A DNA stretch of 64,000 nucleotides from Closterium sp. Naga37s-1 (lineage: Eukaryota > Streptophyta > Zygnematophyceae > Desmidiales > Closteriaceae), in contig CANJKZ010001109.1 in NCBI GenBank assembly GCA_947471745.1, positions 3,348,001 to 3,412,000 of the forward strand, in the 5' to 3' direction. The position numbers and the translations under genes were made by a program. The notes under the pieces are model-generated. The model had not been told where the DNA came from, did not search any database, and worked only from the letters and a program-made list of their open reading frames with translations. Of this stretch, positions 1-10,000 are shown one piece after another. Positions within the stretch are counted from its first letter, which is position 1. Each line of letters begins with the position of its first letter.

Positions 1-555
1 CTGCTGACTCTCTTCGTGTGCGATCATGAACGCTCGTGTGAGAATACCGTTTTTCAGTTACAAACGGACTTTACTGTTTTGTACCTCTGTCGAAATAATG
101 ACGCAAAGCAGCGCGACTTTCTAGCGAATTTTCCTGCTCGCCTAGTCAGCGCGAAAGTTCCATTAGTCAACTGCGTGCCCCACATGCCCCTCATCACGAC
201 CGAGATATTTCTCGGTCGTGCAGGACAAGACGATCGCTGACGCGATCGTGCGTTGTCCTGCGCATGACGGAGCAATCATGTCGCTCCGTCTTGTAGCGAT
301 CGTGCGTACAGTGCACGATCGAAACAGTGGCGACACACGCGCACTTCTTGTCAGGCCACGACCACCTGCGCGTGTGTCAGGACCCCACGCGTGGGTCCTG
401 AATTTCGCGCCTTTGACTCGCGCGAGAAAAGTCAAAGGGCTCAGTCAAAGGCTCGAGCCCCCACACAAAGTACCTTAAAACATATACCTTCAAATTTCAC
501 CTCGCTCGACGAATAGGGGACAGGTTGACGTGCAAATTTCATTTTGCACCCAACA
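1..555 (-). repeat. Putative 3' LTR region of an old minus-strand Copia element (CopA)
   Basis: On the minus strand a polypurine run containing TGAGGGGGAG (about 560-575) is followed at 555 by TGTTGGGTGCAAAATG, the usual arrangement of a polypurine tract and an LTR start. The LTR would run leftwards out of the window, so its other end and target duplication cannot be seen. A related but clearly diverged sequence starts at 6170 on the same strand and could be the partner LTR. No convincing gene lies here; the short open frames look fortuitous. Positions 195-460 carry an unusual hairpin run listed separately. Confidence 0.4.
195..460. repeat. Run of eight consecutive hairpins
   Basis: Successive perfect inverted repeats fill this stretch almost without gaps. 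Arm pairs are 195-205/210-220 (11 bp, 4-nt loop), 221-228/253-260 enclosing 230-237/242-249, 266-273/283-290, 297-305/313-321, 332-343/367-378 (12 bp), 378-385/393-400, 410-418/430-438 and 437-442/455-460. Arms of different hairpins are mostly unrelated, so this is not a simple tandem repeat. Function is unknown. Confidence 0.75.
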
Positions 556-576
556 AACTCCCCCTCAACCTGACCG

Positions 577-2191
577 CTATTCAACTCCTTCAATCAACTT
601 CTCACTGTTGGATGGCTCCACTACATTGCCGATCCCGACTCCAGTTTTTGGGAAGGCTGTCTCATGCTCCCCCATACTTTCAACTTTCATGACATCAGCT
701 GCAACCTGTTGCAGCTTCACCGAATTATTGATGCTATTGTTCGAGGTGGTTTCAGCTTCCTTGAAACCCAGCTCCATATTGGGTTCTTTGATCACCTTGG
801 TTGCATCAGCTGCAATGTTGCCACTCGCAGCACCAACATCTTCAACTTAGCAGCTTCATTGTTTGGCTGCACTGTGACCTCACATTCTGGCTCCTCATGA
901 GTTTCACTCTTGTGCACTCCCTTCTCCTTATCCACATCATTGACCATGTTATCACTCCCTCTGGCTTCAGAACCCTTCTCCTCATCAGCACCGGTTGTGT
1001 TTCTCTTTTCAGCTATTGCAAGTCGAGCATTGACCTGGTGCAACTGCTGCACCAACATCTCCACCGTTGATTTCAGCTCGTTGATCGTTTCAGCAGCCGC
1101 TGCAGCACACTCTCCCTTGCAGCTGCAAACTCCACTCTCCCTTTCAGGTGCCACCTCACTCCATGGCACAACCGGCACATGCCACAACTCGTCCTGCAAG
1201 TCTTTGTCCTCATGCAGGTCCCACAGCACACGATCACCGAGCTGCCCCATGAATGTTTCAGCTCCATTAGTTGCTGTGCACACCCCTGCAACCCCCATTT
1301 TCCTCAAGGAAATGAGGTTCCTCTTCAGCTCCGGTACTAAGAGCACGTCCTCAAGGATAATTGGCTTCCCGTCAGCTCCCTTGAAGGCTGCCTTGCCGAC
1401 TCCCAACACCTTCATCTTGTGCCCGCATCCGGGATTCATTTCAGAGATGATTGTTGCACCAATATTCTCAAGTAGATCCGCCCTCGGGGTCATATGATGT
1501 GCTGTTCTGGAGTTTAGGATCCATGTGTTGAGGGGACAATGCTCTACTCCCTCCTTGCCAGATGCCTTCTCATCTCCCCTACTCCCTTGCACGTGGAAGA
1601 ACTGTCCAGGAGCATGCTCCCAATCTTGTTCCACTTCCATTGCGGTCTCTGCTACATAACCAACGGCGTGATGTTGGTTCTTATCGCCATCCCTTTCCTC
1701 ATGCCCGAGAGTCCACCACTTGGGCCGCTTCCAACACTTTGCCCACCCTGGCTTCTTGCAATACCAACAGGTGCCCTTGAACCCGCGGTAGCCATCATGC
1801 TCGTCCTCTTCTTCATCATCACTCTTGCTGCTCGGTTTCTTGTCACCACGTCCATTTCCATGTTGTCCACATTCACCACGTCATCGGCCATTCCCCTTGT
1901 GCCACTTGCTGCCTTGCATGCCATAGCCGCCGTAGCCGCCATCGCCATCTTGATTGTAGCTCAGCTGCCTTCTCCTGAAATTCTCCTCCAAGATCTTGGT
2001 TCGCACCCGTTCAAGGGTCCACGATTTTCCGTTTTGAGGGCACTCAACCCGCTTGTAAACTGAAGCCAAGACTCGGGCAACAGTGACAACATCCGAAGGC
2101 ACTTCGTTTGCTCCGGGTAAGTGATGCCCGCAACTTGTCGAGAACCGCTTGAATCGGCTCCCCTTCACTTAGGCGCAATGCGGCCAAATCA
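577..2191 (-). pseudogene. CopA gag-protease fragment, 3' part (Copia, degenerate)
   Basis: Reading leftwards from 2191, the minus strand encodes the rest of a Copia gag (continuing the piece at 3800-4113), a degenerate zinc knuckle near 1750 reading CWYCKKPGWAKCWK, where the histidine of the CCHC consensus is Trp and the spacing is short, and a protease-like block near 1540 reading WILNSRTAHHMT. The family catalytic motif is usually DSGA, so the aspartate is replaced by Asn. The frame stops at 792 and a second frame continues to 577. No integrase or RT follows; a charged, low-complexity tail replaces them. Frame changes, lost catalytic residues and the internal CopB insertion mark this as a dead, old element. 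The family call is firm; exact frame boundaries are approximate. Confidence 0.65.
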
Positions 2192-2368
2192 TGTCAGAAT
2201 ATAATGCTTGTCTAGCCTGCAGTGGGGTACTCTATAGTGAGTACAGCCCCTTAGGGTTTCCTATTTGTATCCACCTGCTTGCTAGTGCAATCCCTCCTTT
2301 GTCTATTTTCTCTTGCCTAGCTAGGGTTTACCTAGCTATGTCTCCTCGTTCTAGCCCTAATCTTAACA
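2192..2368 (+). repeat. CopB 5' LTR
   Basis: This 177-bp LTR begins TGTCAG, ends AACA and contains the telo-box-like TTAGGGTTT. The primer-binding site complementary to initiator-Met tRNA follows directly. Confidence 0.85.
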
Positions 2369-3622
2369 TGGTATCAGAGCGGTTACGCTCCAGGCCTGTG
2401 GGCCCACCTGCTTCCGCTGCCCTACTGTGTGTCGCGCGCCCTGTGGCGCGCGACCTTCGATTTTTCTTCCCGCCACGCGCTCGGGGCGCGTGGCGGTTTT
2501 CTGCCCGCCGTGCGCCCCGAGGCGCGCGACGGTTTCCTGTTTCGTGCGGCGCCCTGGGGGCCCGCGCATCGCCCTCCTCCCGTCGCCTCGTCGCGGCGCC
2601 CTGGGGGCCCACGCGCAGGCCCCTCCCGTCGCCTCGTCGCGGCGCTTTGGGGGCCCGCGCGCAGGCCCCTCCCGTCGCCTCGTCGCGACGCCTTGGGGGC
2701 CCGCGCGCAGGCCCCTCCCGTCGCCTCGTAGCGGCGCTTTGGGGGCCCGCGCGCCGGCCCCTCCCGTCGCCTCGTCGCGGCGCCTTGGGGGCCCGCGTGC
2801 CGGCCCCTCCCGTCGCCTCGTCGCGGCGCCCTGGGGGCCCGCGCGCCGGCCCCAACCGTCGCCTCGTCGCGGCGCCTTGGGGGCCCGCGCGCGGCCCCTC
2901 CCGTCGCCCGTCGAGCCACCCTCGTGGGCCCGTGCGCGGCCCCCCTCCCGTCACCCGCCGTGGCGCCCTCGGGGGGCCCGCGCCCTACTTCTTCGTGGCG
3001 CCCTGGAGACCCCCCGCCGCCTCCCTTTCCCTCCGTGACCCGCCCCTACTGCTTCCCGCGCCCCTTCCTACGTTAGGGTTTGGGGGTGGCGGGTGTGGGG
3101 GTGGCGGTTGTGGGTTCCTCCCCTTGCTCCTCCTCCTCCCTCGTCTCCCACTGCTGCAGCTGTCGCTGAGGGGGGTGGGTGTGTGGGAGCCTAGGGTTTA
3201 GGGTTTAAGGGGGGTGCCGTGGGAGTGGAGCTAGGGTTTCAGCAGGGGGTGTGTGAGAGGGGCGTGGGCCAGCTGGGGGAGGTTGAGTGGAGGCAGCCGT
3301 CGTGTCGCCAGCAGCACCAGTAGTCCGGAGGCTACAATCTCCGGTAGTCGCCAGTCGCCTGTGGGTCAGTTGCTCCGGTCTGGAGGCTACAATCTCCGCG
3401 GAGCCAGTTACTCCTGTAGTCCGGGCCTTTGCTTCGGTAGCCACTGAGCCAGCAGCTCCTGTGTGTCTGCAGCTTCAGCAGTCGCCTCCCATCTTCTCTC
3501 CCCCACAGTCTCTCCTCCTCCTCACTTGCCCTCTGTGATAGCCTCTAACTTTACTTATCATTGTGAACTATTGCTATGCATGCTTCTTGTGCTGATTACA
3601 CCCCACTTTGGCTATGGGGGTG

Positions 3623-3799
3623 TGTCAGAATATAATGCTTGTCTAGCCTGCAGTGGGGTACTCTATAGTGAGTACAGCCCCTTAGGGTTTCCTATTTGTA
3701 TCCACCTGCTTGCTAGTGCAATCCCTCCTTTGTCTATTTTCTTTTGCCTAGCTAGGGTTTACCTAGCTATGTCTCCTCGTTCTAGCCCTAATCTTAACA
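3623..3799 (+). repeat. CopB 3' LTR
   Basis: This 177-bp copy seems to differ from the 5' LTR by one C/T change near 3751. It is followed by the target duplication AATCA. Confidence 0.85.
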
Positions 3800-4113
3800 A
3801 ATCACGCTCCAGCATGAGCATTGCAACCACCGAGGTTGGTGCGTGCAGCTCCTTAAGCACCTTCCAAGCTCGTGGTCCACAATCCTCCTTTTCCAGCAGA
3901 TGCATCACGTACGATCTCTGGTTCAGCTCTAAACTTTGCGATAGAAGGTAGTAGCCAGTAGCGGAGCGCCCATCCCACTCCTCTTGCAGGTTGGCGTCGT
4001 CCGGCCTCTTCTCCTCGCCCGTCATCAGCTTCAACAAGCCGACTTGCCGAAAATACAGCTGCATTTTCCACGACCAGACCAAGTCGACCACACCCCTGGT
4101 CGTCCAATTCCAT
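3800..4113 (-). pseudogene. CopA gag fragment, 5' part, interrupted by CopB
   Basis: The minus strand encodes a Copia gag N-terminal block containing VWSWKMQLYF and ATGYYLLSQSLE, typical of the UBN2/gag fold. The reading LMLERDL at the right edge of CopB continues without a frame break into AALRLSEGEPIQAVLDKL at 2191 once CopB and one AATCA copy are disregarded. CopB therefore landed inside this gag, antisense to it. No start codon can be chosen with confidence. The stretch 4114-4300 has degenerate GTCGGC-rich repeats. Confidence 0.65.
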
Positions 4114-4300
4114 GTCGACTAGCCCTGCTGTCAGCCAACCACACCAAGTCGGCTTCACCAGGTCGGCGTCACCAAGTCGACGCCCTGTCAGTTCGACCTC
4201 CTGAAGTTGGCGCCCTCCCAAGTCGGCACCCACTGCTGCAGGTCGGCTGCACCTCCCGCACACCTGACCATGAAGTCGGCTCCGCCCACGCGAGGACGGG

Positions 4301-5115
4301 GCAACAAACAACTCCCGTTGACAGGCGTGAACAGCCATCCGCGATTTGAGAGGGCGTGCTGCCGAGCAGAGAGATTGAAGAAGCACTGGTTACATGGAGA
4401 TGAAAGCTAGGTGGTGAAAGAAACATTAGAACAAGATGGACTCTGACGATCATAAAGGCCCTACTGATGGGTGGGTGGGCTGCCTAGCATGCACGGCAAT
4501 GACGACTAGCAGCTATCGTCGCTCTGCTCCTTGCTGTGTCGTGTAGCTGCAAAGGCTACAATGTAGGTACACCTAACCACCGATAATTTCAAGGGGTGCC
4601 CCTTGCACTGTTCCCACGTTTCAAAGTTACCCTGCACGTTTTCGACTATTTCAGTTAGACACATAGATGACTGGGGTTTTGAATGACGCCTAATGCTCAA
4701 AGTTGAAATTCCCATCATGCGAATATGAGACAATAACCACTCGTGCAGGGCTGTTTTCCTGTTGCGAAATCCATAGCACCACTTCTGTACTATTTTCGGG
4801 GATCTGGAGCAGACTCTTTGTAAAATCAATGACGCCCCATACAACCCTCGGTCAAAGATTTAGGAAGGGTGCGTACCAATGTGTGCAAGTGGGGTTGAAA
4901 AATGTATATTTTCGCAAGTGTTACACTCTCTAAAATGATTTATTGTGAAAGCGCAGCAGCTTGTACGCAGCAGAAAAAGCCATCGTCGAAGCGCTACTCG
5001 CCCTTCTCCGACTACAAAAGAAGGGGTTATGGCCATTTGGCCTCACCCACAAGCAATGAAGACGATACTTATTGCTAGTCAAGTAGCGAGCTTTCTCAAT
5101 TCGACCGATACCGTA
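4301..5115. other. No recognisable gene
   Basis: I see no known domain, repeat array or RNA gene here. A minus-strand open frame at 4506-4844 (112 codons) matches no family I recognise and has no supporting context. Confidence 0.4.
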
Positions 5116-5599
5116 TCACCTCGGATAGTAGCGCATATGCGCTTATAATAAAATTATATTTTTTAGGGGGGGCGCTTGTAATTGAGTCTAGGGCATAAGC
5201 GCATGCTTTTATATAACGACAATCACAAAAATATATTTTTAGAGCACCAAATTGTACATTTCATTCTTGCCATTTCAACCGAGTTTTTTTTTTTTCAAGT
5301 CACGAAGCAGGATCGCGCAGAAGCGATACTCTGCCACCACACAGAGACAAAGACACGTTTTGCCAGCTCATCCTGACTGGACGCGAAGCCAGTCAGGTCT
5401 CCGCGAGTCAAACGAAGCGAAAATGAAATCGAACTCGCTGCAAAAATGAATCTCGTTACCGCTTGTAACAGGATTTCGATTTTATATGGTACTCCCGCTT
5501 ATAATAAGTAAAGTTTTTTTAGGGGGGGGGCTTATAATTGAGGACCGGCCATAAGCGCATGGCTCCATATAGAAGCGCCGGCGCTACTATCCGGGATGA
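5116..5599. mobile_element. MITE-like element with 19-bp terminal inverted repeats and TA flanks
   Basis: The left terminus TCACCTCGGATAGTAGCGC (5116-5134) and the reverse complement of the right terminus (5581-5599) match at 17 of 19 positions. Both ends are flanked by TA (5114-5115, 5600-5601), the target of Tc1/mariner-type transposition. Inside, a segment of about 70 bp with TTTTTTAGGGGGGG and GCATAAGCGCATG occurs twice in the same orientation (about 5137-5205 and 5487-5555), and a 9-bp hairpin lies at 5372-5397. No transposase is present, so it would be non-autonomous. Superfamily assignment rests on the TA flanks only. Confidence 0.6.
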
Positions 5600-6689
5600 T
5601 AGGGTAGAAATAATTGGTGGTTAGGTGTACCGGCTGAGTTTGGCGATCAAAAGCTGCGTCATCGACCAATCAGCAACTGAAATTGGACTTCACTAGAGCC
5701 AACGAGGACAAAACTGTATTTCCAGCACTAATCACGGTTCTCAGCGCAAATCTCGCATAGGCAAAATCAGAGTTGGTCCCGGCAAAGACTCTGATGGATC
5801 ACAGTACACTTTGGAAAAAATGCTGAAATATCAGACAAGGGCTGAAAAAAAAACTGAAAAATCAGAGTTCAAAAAAAAAAAAAAAAAAAACAAGTGGCGA
5901 CGAAATCGTCTTAGGGTTGCGGAGCAATTCGTCGAAGTGCATAACTTTTATCGTGCCATGCTATACATTAATGTGTGGTTCTTCAAGTACAAATTTCTGA
6001 AGTTGAAAGATCTGTAAACTACAAGGCTCGAACCCTAAACACAGAAACGCAACTCACGAAAAAGCGCATCTCGCACACAACAAATCACCTTCAGAACAAA
6101 CACCTCACTTTCACTCAACGTCGACGAATAGCTTGTAGGTTGTCGTGCAAACCATGTATTGCACTCAACACATTGGATGCGAGTCCAGTCAGCAGGAGCT
6201 GTCAAGGGCACCTTGTGAGTCAGATTGAGTATATCTCCCAGCGCGCGCAATTTCACGAAAGACCCCATGTTACTTCGACTCGATTGAAAAGGCAAGCACG
6301 AGATCTACAGTTTGGTGTTGGAAAATACTAAATATATATGTCATTTTACTAGCGCCTGCGCTTATAAATTTACTCGGTTATAAGCCCACCCCCCTAAAAA
6401 AACATGTTTTATATCCAGGGTATGACGGTAATATCCGAGTTTTTCTTGGCAAATCAGAGAAATTTATCGGACTTCTGGAGGCCTGCTATACGCTCACAGT
6501 AGCGAAAATAAACCTTCGCAGTGTCGTAATGTAACCCAAGTCCAGGTGGCTTATAGCCCTTTTGCCTCGTGTTGACCCCCCAGCAAAATTGAAGTGTGGA
6601 TGCCTCTATTTGCTGGACTAAGTGGTCATGTGCCCCTAAGGGGCTAAATTCCATTTTTGTCTCGGTGTATTGCGCATACATGTGACGGC
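5600..6689. other. Intergenic stretch with LTR-like and MITE-like fragments
   Basis: No gene is supported. A minus-strand sequence starting TGTTGAGTGCAATACATGG at 6170 resembles the CopA LTR start at 555 (shared TTTGCACG, CAACCT and TATTCGTCGA), and may be its diverged 5' LTR or a solo LTR. A segment at about 6343-6412 is a reverse-oriented relative of the internal repeat of the 5116-5599 element. A long A-run lies at 5871-5889. Confidence 0.4.
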
Positions 6690-7031
6690 TCAATATCCCG
6701 AAGAGAACCCCTGTGACAGCCAACTCTTGATACCATCGGAACCCAAGCTCAGCAATGAGCTCCCGCCAGCAGGATATGTCGTGGTAGACGACTCCTCTCC
6801 GGTGGCACTCCCTTCTCTACCACACTCCCACTCTTCCTCCTTGTCCGGGCAGTGCTTGTCAATGAGGGCACGGAGACGGTATGCCACGTCCTTCATGTCG
6901 GGGCGGCGTGTGCCCGGCGCCTTTGTGCAGTCCAGCGCCAGGTCAGCAAAGTCCACCACGGCCTCGTCACTGGCCTGCAGCTTGCTATCCTTGAGCTCGT
7001 CCAACTCATATGCATCCACCCGCTGCTGCAC
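6690..7031 (-). CDS. RLK exon 31: kinase C-lobe end and C-terminal tail
   Basis: This exon starts VQQRVDAYELDELKDSKL and contains ALDCTKAPGTRRPDMKDV, the conserved C-x(n)-RP-x-M-x-x-V of receptor-kinase subdomain XI, followed by a Ser/Gly-rich tail of about 50 residues ending SQGFSSGY and a stop at 6690. The acceptor GTGGTGCAG/GTGCAG at 7031 is clear. It is separated from exon 30 by intron 30, about 7.7 kb long because CopC sits in it; without CopC the intron would be under 200 bp. Confidence 0.8.
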   Translation of the reverse strand: MQQRVDAYELDELKDSKLQASDEAVVDFADLALDCTKAPGTRRPDMKDVAYRLRALIDKHCPDKEEEWECGREGSATGEESSTTTYPAGGSSLLSLGSDGIKSWLSQGFSSGY

Positions 7032-10000
7032 CTGCACCACAGAGAAAGGCCGGTGCACGGCAGCATAACAAATAGGAAAATAGCGTGAGGTAGTGCAGTA
7101 AGAAGAAAAGGAGCAAGACATTATGGTACAGAGCAAAAGGTGCAAGGTAGCATGTCAGAACATTATAGCTTATGCTGTTGTGTAGGCTATAGTGGGGTAT
7201 CCCATAGGGGGTACAACCAATTAGGGTTTCATATTTGTACTCACTTCATTTTCATAGTTCACCCATTCTCGTTCTCATTATCACATGGAATCAGAGCAGG
7301 TCCCCTCCTAGGGACTGTTCCTTGGGCCCACCGAAGCGCGCCTCGAGTCGCGCCTGCCTTTTTTTTTAGCGGCCCGTCGAGTCGCACCTAGCGGCCCGTC
7401 GCGCCGCCCTTACGGTCGCGTCGAGCCGCCCTAGCGGCTGCGGCGCGCCGCCCTTTTCCCGGCCCGTCGCCGCCCTTACCCGCGGCTTTGCGCCGCCCTC
7501 ACCGGCGGCTTCGCGCCGCCCCTACCTGCGGCTTTGCGCCGCCCAGGCCCGTCGCCGCCCTTCCCGCGGCTTCGCGCCGCCTCTACCTGCGGCTTCGAGC
7601 CGCCCCGGCCCGTCGCCGCCCTTACCTGCGGCTTCGCGCTGCCTACGGCCCGTCGCCGCCCTTTTCTGCGGCCCCGCCGCCTCTCTCGTTGCGGCCCCGC
7701 CGCCCGTCTTCGCGGCCCCGCCGCCATCTCTCGCTGCGGCCCCGCCGCCACTCACTGCGGCCCCGCCACCCGTCTCAGTGGCCCCGCCGCCCGTCTTCGC
7801 GGCCCCGCCGCCTCTCTCGCTGCGGCCCCGCCGCCTCTCACTGCGGCCCCGCCGCCCTACTCAGCGGCCCCGCCGCCCGACTTCGCGGCCCCCCCCGCTT
7901 CTCTCGCTGCGGCCCCGCCGCCTCTCTCGTTGCGGCCCCGCCGCCCTTCACTGCGGCCCCGCCGCTTCTCTGCAGCGGCCCCGCCGCCCGTCTTCGCGGC
8001 CCCGCCGCCTCACTACCCAGCGGCCCCGCCGTCCTTCTGCAGCGGCCCCGCCACTCCTCTACAGCGGCCCCGCCGCCCTACGTCAGCGGCCCAGCCGAGC
8101 CGCCCAGCAGCAGAGCAGCCGAGCCGCCCCGCCGCCGAGCCGCGCTGCAGCCGAGCCGCCCGGCCGCCCACCAGCCGAGCCGCCGTGCAGCCGACCGCCC
8201 AGCCGCCGAGCCGCCCAGCTGCCGAGCCGCCCAGCCGCCGAGCCGCCCAGCCGCCGAGCCGCCCAGCGGCCGAGCCGCCCTGCAGCCGAGCCGCCCGAGC
8301 AGCCCTGTCCGGTGAGCACAGACCCTCTGTCCCTGCGTGCTCTTCCCCTACTCCTTGCACTGCTGGTCTACTGCTGTCATGGCTACCCCTAGTGTCCTCA
8401 CTTTTGACGCTGAGGGTCGGGCCATTGACTTTGAGGTCTGGGTAGATGACCTACAGCTGTTCTTACAGTGCGATAGGGCGGACGGCCTCTCTCTCTTTGA
8501 CCTCACCTCTGGCGCTTCCCCTGCCCCTGCTGCTGATGCTGACGCCACTGTTCGCTCCCAGTGGGCCACGCGCGATGCTGCTGCACGTCTTGCTGTGCGT
8601 CGCCACCTCCCTACCTCCGAGCGTGCGCACTTTAGTCAGTACAAGAGTGCTCAGACCTTGTACGCCGCTGTAGTCGCGCGCTACTCCTCCCCTTCCACTG
8701 CTGCACTGAGCCGTCTCATGCTGCCGTACCTCTTCCCTGACCTTGCTTCTTTTCCCACCGTTGCTGACCTCATTACGCACCTCCGCACTAGTGACACTCG
8801 CTACCGCGCTGCACTTCCTGCTGACTTCTGCACCGCGAACCCCCCCCCCATGTACATCACTCTGTACTTCCTAGTCACTCGCCTCCCTGACTCCCTTCGA
8901 GTAGTCAGGGACCACTTTCTCTCAGTCTGTCCCACCACACTCACTGTAGACCTCCTCGAGAAGGCCCTCCTCGCGATAGAAAAGAGCATAGTCGCTGTAG
9001 GAGCCTCTCGAGGTGACCTGCGCACCCCCATCTTTGAGGGGTGTTCTCCCTCCCCCCTGCTGCCCTCTGTTGCCTCTGCTGCTTCGGCCGACCTCCTTGG
9101 TCTTGAGTCGGTCGGTGCGGCGTCTACCCCTAGCGGGAGACGCCGTCCAGGCAAGGGCAAGGGGGGCAAGGGAGCTGGAGGAGCGGGCGGTGGAGGTGGA
9201 GGTGGAGGCAGTGGGGGGAGTGGGGGTAGCGGTGGAGGTGGAGGTGGGGGTGGGGGGTTCGGTGGCGGCAGTGGAGGCGGAGGCCGCGGCGGCGGTGGCG
9301 GTGGTAGCGGAGGTGGCGGAGGAGGCGGCGGTGGAGGAGGCGGTGGAGGCGGCGGCGGCAGTGGAGGCAGCGGAGGCGGTGGAGGCGGTGGGGGTGGCGG
9401 TGGAGCTGGTCGCGGGTCTTTGCAGAGGAGTGGCTCCGGTGGTGGCTCGCGCCAGCAGCAGCAGCGTGGTCGTGCGACCCTGTCCCCTCAGCAGCTCCGT
9501 GAGTGGTACACTGCACGCCAGCGGGGTGGGGGTTTTGGTCCGTGTACCTACGTCCTGCGCACCGGCGACCGTGCGGGTGAGCAGTGTGGGGGTGCGCACC
9601 CCACTCCGCGCTGCTTTGGCCGCCTGACGGACGCATGGCGTCACCAGTTCCCGGAGGCCTCCGAGATCCCTCGCTGGGACGAGCTGTCTAGGGCGGGGGT
9701 TGCCATCTTTGATCTGGACTTTGATGCTATTCTCTCTGCCATGTATGCTGTGTCTATTAGTGATGAGGGTGACTGTTACCGGTGTTTCCAGCCCGATCCG
9801 GGCATTGAGACTGCTGCTCTAGGTACTGGTGAGGCTGCTGCCCTAGGTGCTTACGACGCTGCTGCTCTAGGTGCTGGTGTGTCTGCGTCCTCAGGTACTG
9901 GTGAGTCTGCTCTCTCAGGTACCGCGTCGGCTTCGGCCTCCCTCACCTTCACTCTTGACTCTGGGGCGTCTCACTCCTTCTTTCGGGACCGCACCACACT

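Larger units (their letters stand above)
2192..3799 (+). mobile_element. CopB: small non-autonomous Copia-type element with LTRs
   Basis: This 1,608-bp element has direct LTRs of 177 bp at 2192-2368 and 3623-3799 that appear to differ at one base. Each starts TGTCAGAATA and ends TTAACA. A primer-binding site TGGTATCAGAGCGG begins at 2369, and a purine-rich tract (CTATGGGGGTG) precedes the 3' LTR. Five-bp target duplications AATCA flank it (2187-2191 and 3800-3804). The interior holds GC-rich tandem repeats (about 46 bp, roughly 2540-2960) and no gag or pol; the long open frames there are by-products of GC-rich repeats. LTR layout and leader style match CopC-CopE, so it probably depends on a related autonomous element. 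It resembles a TRIM-type element, though the interior is long for one. Confidence 0.85.

Noticed and set aside
2327..3201. Open frames rich in Pro, Ala and Arg on both strands in the CopB leader
   Set aside because: They come from GC-rich tandem repeats that lack AT-rich stop codons, have no domains, and overlap one another in several frames.
4506..4844. Possible small gene of 112 codons on the minus strand
   Set aside because: No family, no composition signal and no neighbouring exon supports it.
7476..8445. Pro/Ala/Arg-rich open frames upstream of CopC gag
   Set aside because: This is the repetitive leader. The true gag start at 8379 is fixed by agreement with CopD (44930) and CopE (49015).
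9013..9644. Antisense and shifted frames over the CopC poly-Gly tract
   Set aside because: They are by-products of a (GGN)n repeat. The main frame contains gag, protease and integrase motifs.
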